NCBI RefSeq assembly: GCF_001050345.1
Contig: NZ_LFMW01000013.1
Coordinates: 248,001 to 312,000 of the forward strand
Origin: Pseudomonas fildesensis
GTDB taxonomy: Bacteria; Pseudomonadota; Gammaproteobacteria; Pseudomonadales; Pseudomonadaceae
DNA length: 64,000 nucleotides
Reading direction: 5' to 3'
Within the stretch, counting starts at the first letter, position 1. Every line of letters starts with the position of its first letter. Below the pieces are notes generated by a model. The model did no database searches. It saw nothing but the letters and a program-made list of their open reading frames with translations, and was not told the DNA's origin. Positions 61,201-64,000 of the stretch are shown in pieces. Both the position numbers and the translations under genes were made by a program.

Positions 61201-62403
61201 ATGCTCGATGCTTATATTTTTGCGGGGTTACGTACGCCTTTCGGTCGTCATGCGGGCGCACTCGCGCCGGTACGGCCTGACGACCTTGCGGCCCACGTGA
61301 TTCGGGAATTGCTCGCGCGCAACGCCATCCCCGGCGATGCCATCGAGGACGTGATTCTCGGCAATACCAATCAGGCCGGTGAGGACAGTCGCAATATTGC
61401 GCGTCACGCGGCGCTGCTTGCTGGGCTGCCTGTCACTGTGCCTGGACAGACGGTCAACCGCTTGTGCGCCAGCGGACTGGCAGCGGTGATTGATGCGGCG
61501 CGCGCAGTCACTTGCCACGAAGGCGAGCTGTTTGTGGCGGGTGGGGTGGAGAGCATGTCACGCGCGCCCTTTGTCATGGCTAAAGCCGAGGCGGCCTACA
61601 GCCGGGATTTGACGGTGTACGACAGCACCATTGGCGCGCGTTTCCCGAACCCGAAAATTGTGGCGGAGTTTGGCAACGACACCATGCCGCAGACCGGCGA
61701 CAACGTGGCGCAGGAATACGGCATCGACCGTGAACAGGCCGACGTTTTTGCGGCCCGCTCGCAGGCCAATTATGAAGCCGCGCGCGAAAGCGGTTTCTTC
61801 GACGATGAAATACTGGCCGTCAGCGTGCCCACTGGCCGTAAAACGCCGCCCAACCTTGTGGAGCACGATGAGCACCCACGCCCGCAATCTGACCTTGCGG
61901 CGTTGAGCCGCCTGCGACCGCTGCACGAGGGCGGGGTGGTCACCGCCGGCAATGCGTCGGGTGTCAACGATGGCGCCGCTGCGTTGCTGATCGGCACGCG
62001 TGCGGCCGGCGAGCGCCATGGTTTGGTGCCCATGGTGCGTATCCTGTCGAGCGCGGCTGCCGGTGTCGCCCCTCGTATCATGGGCGTGGGCCCGGTGGAG
62101 GCAATCAATAAAGCGCTGGCACGGGCAGACCTGACGTTGGCGGACATGGATATCATCGAAATCAACGAAGCATTTGCCAGCCAGGTTCTGGGTTGCCTCA
62201 AAGGGCTGGGCGTGGCGTTCGACGATCCTCGCGTCAACCCCAATGGCGGCGCGATTGCGGTGGGTCACCCCTTGGGTGCCTCCGGTGCGCGTCTGGCGCT
62301 TAGCACTGCGCGAGCCTTGCAGCGCAGCGGTAAGCGCTACGCCGTGGTGAGTCTGTGTATCGGTGTCGGCCAAGGGCTGGCGATGGTGATCGAGCGTGTG
62401 TAA
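61201..62403 (+). CDS. Acetyl-CoA acyltransferase, 3-oxoadipyl-CoA thiolase-like
   Basis: A 400-residue thiolase. Acyl-carrying Cys89 is in NRLCASGLAAV, the His in GGAIAVGHPLGASGARL near 354, and the second Cys in SLCIGVGQGLA near 384. The opening MLDAYIFAGLRTPFGRHAGAL, the NQAGEDSRNIARHA stretch and SRAPFVMAKAEAAYSRD follow PcaF/PaaJ oxoadipyl-CoA thiolases closely. It would release acetyl-CoA and, from 3-oxoadipyl-CoA, succinyl-CoA. Confidence 0.92.
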   Translation: MLDAYIFAGLRTPFGRHAGALAPVRPDDLAAHVIRELLARNAIPGDAIEDVILGNTNQAGEDSRNIARHAALLAGLPVTVPGQTVNRLCASGLAAVIDAARAVTCHEGELFVAGGVESMSRAPFVMAKAEAAYSRDLTVYDSTIGARFPNPKIVAEFGNDTMPQTGDNVAQEYGIDREQADVFAARSQANYEAARESGFFDDEILAVSVPTGRKTPPNLVEHDEHPRPQSDLAALSRLRPLHEGGVVTAGNASGVNDGAAALLIGTRAAGERHGLVPMVRILSSAAAGVAPRIMGVGPVEAINKALARADLTLADMDIIEINEAFASQVLGCLKGLGVAFDDPRVNPNGGAIAVGHPLGASGARLALSTARALQRSGKRYAVVSLCIGVGQGLAMVIERV

Positions 62404-62427
62404 TCGCTCAAGCAAAGGTGAAATGAC

Positions 62428-63666
62428 ATGGGTGCTTTGACTGGATACCGCGTACTCGACTTGAGCCGTGTGCTTGCCGGCCCCTGGTGCGGGCAAACTC
62501 TGGCCGATCTGGGCGCAGAGGTGATCAAGGTCGAACGGCCAGGCGCGGGCGACGATACCCGTGGTTGGGGCCCGCCCTGGATGAAAGGCCAGAGCGATGA
62601 GTTGACCTCTGAAGCGTCGTATTACCAATCGACCAATCGCGGCAAGTTGTCGGTAGCGCTGAACCTGGCCAGCCCGCAAGGGCAGGAATTGGTGCGTGCG
62701 CTGGCGACCGATTGTGATGTACTGATCGAAAACTACAAGGCTGGCTCCCTGGCAAAATACGGGTTGGATTACGCCTCGTTGTCCCAGCTGAACCCTCGGC
62801 TGGTGTACTGCTCCGTCACAGGCTTTGGGCAGACTGGCCCGCGCGCGGCCGAACCTGGTTACGACTTCATTGTGCAGGGCATTGGCGGGCTGATGAGTAT
62901 TACCGGCGAGCGCGATGACTTGCCTGGCGGCGGCCCGCAGAAGGTTGGCGTGGCCTTCTCTGATCTAATGACCGGCCTCTATTCCACGGTTGCCATCCAG
63001 GCGGCTTTACTCAGCCGCGAAAAAACCGGTGTAGGCCAACACATCGATATGGCGCTGCTGGACGTGCAGGTCGCTACCTTGTGCAATCAGAGCCAGAACT
63101 ACCTGGCCTCGGGCAAACCACCGGGGCGCTACGGCAATGCTCACGCCAATATCGTGCCGTATCAGGTGTTCCGTGCCAGCGACCAGGACTTCATCATCGC
63201 CTGCGGCAACGACTCGCAATTTGTCGCGCTGTGCGACGCCATCGGCCTGGCACATCTGCCGGCAGACCCTCGCTTTACACGTAACGCCGACCGTGTGGCC
63301 AATCGCGAAGCGATCATTGAGATCTTGTCAGGGCACTTCCTTGAGGGGCGTGCACAGGAGTGGATTGACCGAGTCCATCCGCGTGGCGTGCCTATCGGTG
63401 CGATCAACAGCATCGCCCAGGCCCTGGATGAACCTCAGGTCAAGGCGCGCAATATGCTGGTGACGATTCCACATCCATTAAAGGCGGACTTCGTGACGGT
63501 CGGCAGCCCGATCAAGATGTCCGGCACACCGGTGGAATACCTGCGTCCGGCGCCGATGCTCGGTGAGCACACGGATGAAGTGCTCAAGCGTCAGCTGGGT
63601 TTGGATGACGAGCGTCTGGCGCAGTTGAAAGCCAGCGGCGTGATCGAGCAACTGGGCGAGCGCTGA
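62428..63666 (+). CDS. Family III CoA-transferase (CaiB/BaiF)
   Basis: A 412-residue CoA-transferase of the CaiB/BaiF group, forming an aspartyl-CoA intermediate. It opens GYRVLDLSRVLAGPWCGQTL, has YDFIVQGIGGLMSITGERD near residues 145-163, and the probable catalytic Asp212 in GQHIDMALLD. Near the C-terminus VPIGAINSIAQALDEPQVKARN is typical. It would activate the imported acid by moving CoA from succinyl-CoA or acetyl-CoA, thus starting the pathway. Located 24 bp behind the thiolase gene. Confidence 0.9.
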   Translation: MGALTGYRVLDLSRVLAGPWCGQTLADLGAEVIKVERPGAGDDTRGWGPPWMKGQSDELTSEASYYQSTNRGKLSVALNLASPQGQELVRALATDCDVLIENYKAGSLAKYGLDYASLSQLNPRLVYCSVTGFGQTGPRAAEPGYDFIVQGIGGLMSITGERDDLPGGGPQKVGVAFSDLMTGLYSTVAIQAALLSREKTGVGQHIDMALLDVQVATLCNQSQNYLASGKPPGRYGNAHANIVPYQVFRASDQDFIIACGNDSQFVALCDAIGLAHLPADPRFTRNADRVANREAIIEILSGHFLEGRAQEWIDRVHPRGVPIGAINSIAQALDEPQVKARNMLVTIPHPLKADFVTVGSPIKMSGTPVEYLRPAPMLGEHTDEVLKRQLGLDDERLAQLKASGVIEQLGER

Positions 63667-63725
63667 TCTTTTTTCCCGGTATGCCGGTGGCATATCGGGT
63701 TCACTAAGTTGCTATGGAGTTATTC

Positions 63726-64000
63726 ATGAAAGTCCTGGTAGCCATCAAACGGGTGGTCGACTACAACGTGAAAGTTCGCGTCAAGGCGGACAATTCCGGC
63801 GTCGACCTCGCTAACGTCAAGATGTCGATGAACCCTTTCTGCGAAATCGCCGTGGAAGAAGCCGTACGCCTGAAAGAGTTCTCTATAAAAGAAGGGCGCG
63901 TGGCGACTGAAATCGTCGTGGTTTCCATCGGCCCGACCACTGCTCAAGAGCAGCTGCGTACCGCGCTGGCACTGGGCGCCGACCGCGCCGTGCTGGTTGA
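63726..64000 (+). CDS. etfB: Electron transfer flavoprotein beta subunit, 5' part (cut by window end)
   Basis: The first 91 codons of EtfB: MKVLVAIKRVVDYNVKVRVK, MNPFCEIAVEEAVRLKE and TAQEQLRTALALGADRAVLV are standard. It takes electrons from acyl-CoA dehydrogenase to ETF-ubiquinone oxidoreductase. It follows the CoA-transferase by 59 bp and, if etfA is next, the locus has its own ETF. It may, however, be the organism's main etfBA. Confidence 0.93.
   Translation, partial: MKVLVAIKRVVDYNVKVRVKADNSGVDLANVKMSMNPFCEIAVEEAVRLKEFSIKEGRVATEIVVVSIGPTTAQEQLRTALALGADRAVLV

Noticed and set aside
61558..62679. 373-codon minus-strand open frame opposite the thiolase
   Set aside because: Antisense shadow; crosses a gene boundary and has no motif.

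Overview
The window reads as chromosome of a Pseudomonas from the fluorescens group: high G+C coding sequence, a MexAB-OprM-type efflux operon beside BaeSR, a copABCD/copRS locus with Pseudomonas-type cop boxes, MvaU-like (Pseudomonas H-NS family) sequence, several chemoreceptors, and IclR-controlled acyl-CoA catabolism. This assignment rests on gene content and protein resemblance only. No rRNA, tRNA, CRISPR array, prophage or replication origin was recognised.

Layout. 0-4.4 kb: tail of a PAS-type chemoreceptor, a TonB-receptor fragment, an orphan thymidylate-kinase-like protein, then a TonB-dependent receptor with a DUF2946 protein (minus strand). 4.7-6.6 kb: Kup potassium transporter. 6.9-14.9 kb: BaeSR-like two-component system divergent from a complete tripartite RND efflux operon, followed by an MlaA-like lipoprotein. 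16.1-20.2 kb: AraC-type regulator, PQQ/haem alcohol dehydrogenase and an outer-membrane channel-like protein, ending in an aldehyde dehydrogenase remnant. 20.6-28.8 kb: seven same-strand genes (PLP gamma-lyase, amino-acid permease, LysR regulator, threonine-synthase-like protein, Lrp regulator, homoserine dehydrogenase, aldehyde dehydrogenase). Their content fits the published route in which canavanine is split to homoserine and hydroxyguanidine and homoserine is oxidised through aspartate semialdehyde. 29.6-32.8 kb: two chemoreceptors.

32.9-45.9 kb is an accessory island bounded by IS66 fragments and containing an IS3 end, an MvaU fragment and a broken NmrA-like gene. It carries small redox and hydrolase genes (isochorismatase-like, metallo-beta-lactamase-fold, SDRs, old yellow enzyme, esterase), AraC/GlxA and HxlR regulators, and four related NTF2-like (putative lumazine-binding) proteins, one with a signal peptide. 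I cannot name its function; it is the best candidate for an undescribed system.

46.3-54.7 kb: copper resistance copABCD, a DUF411 protein and copRS, with three matching cop boxes, then chromate transporter ChrA with a leftover tail of an upstream gene. 55.2-64 kb: two divergent operons around one intergenic region holding two IclR-type operators. One encodes IclR, acyl-CoA dehydrogenase and an aromatic/dicarboxylate-type MFS carrier. The other encodes enoyl-CoA hydratase, 3-hydroxyacyl-CoA dehydrogenase, an oxoadipyl-CoA-thiolase-like enzyme, a family III CoA-transferase and EtfB (cut by the window end). Together they form a complete import, activation and beta-oxidation set, most likely for a dicarboxylic acid such as adipate.
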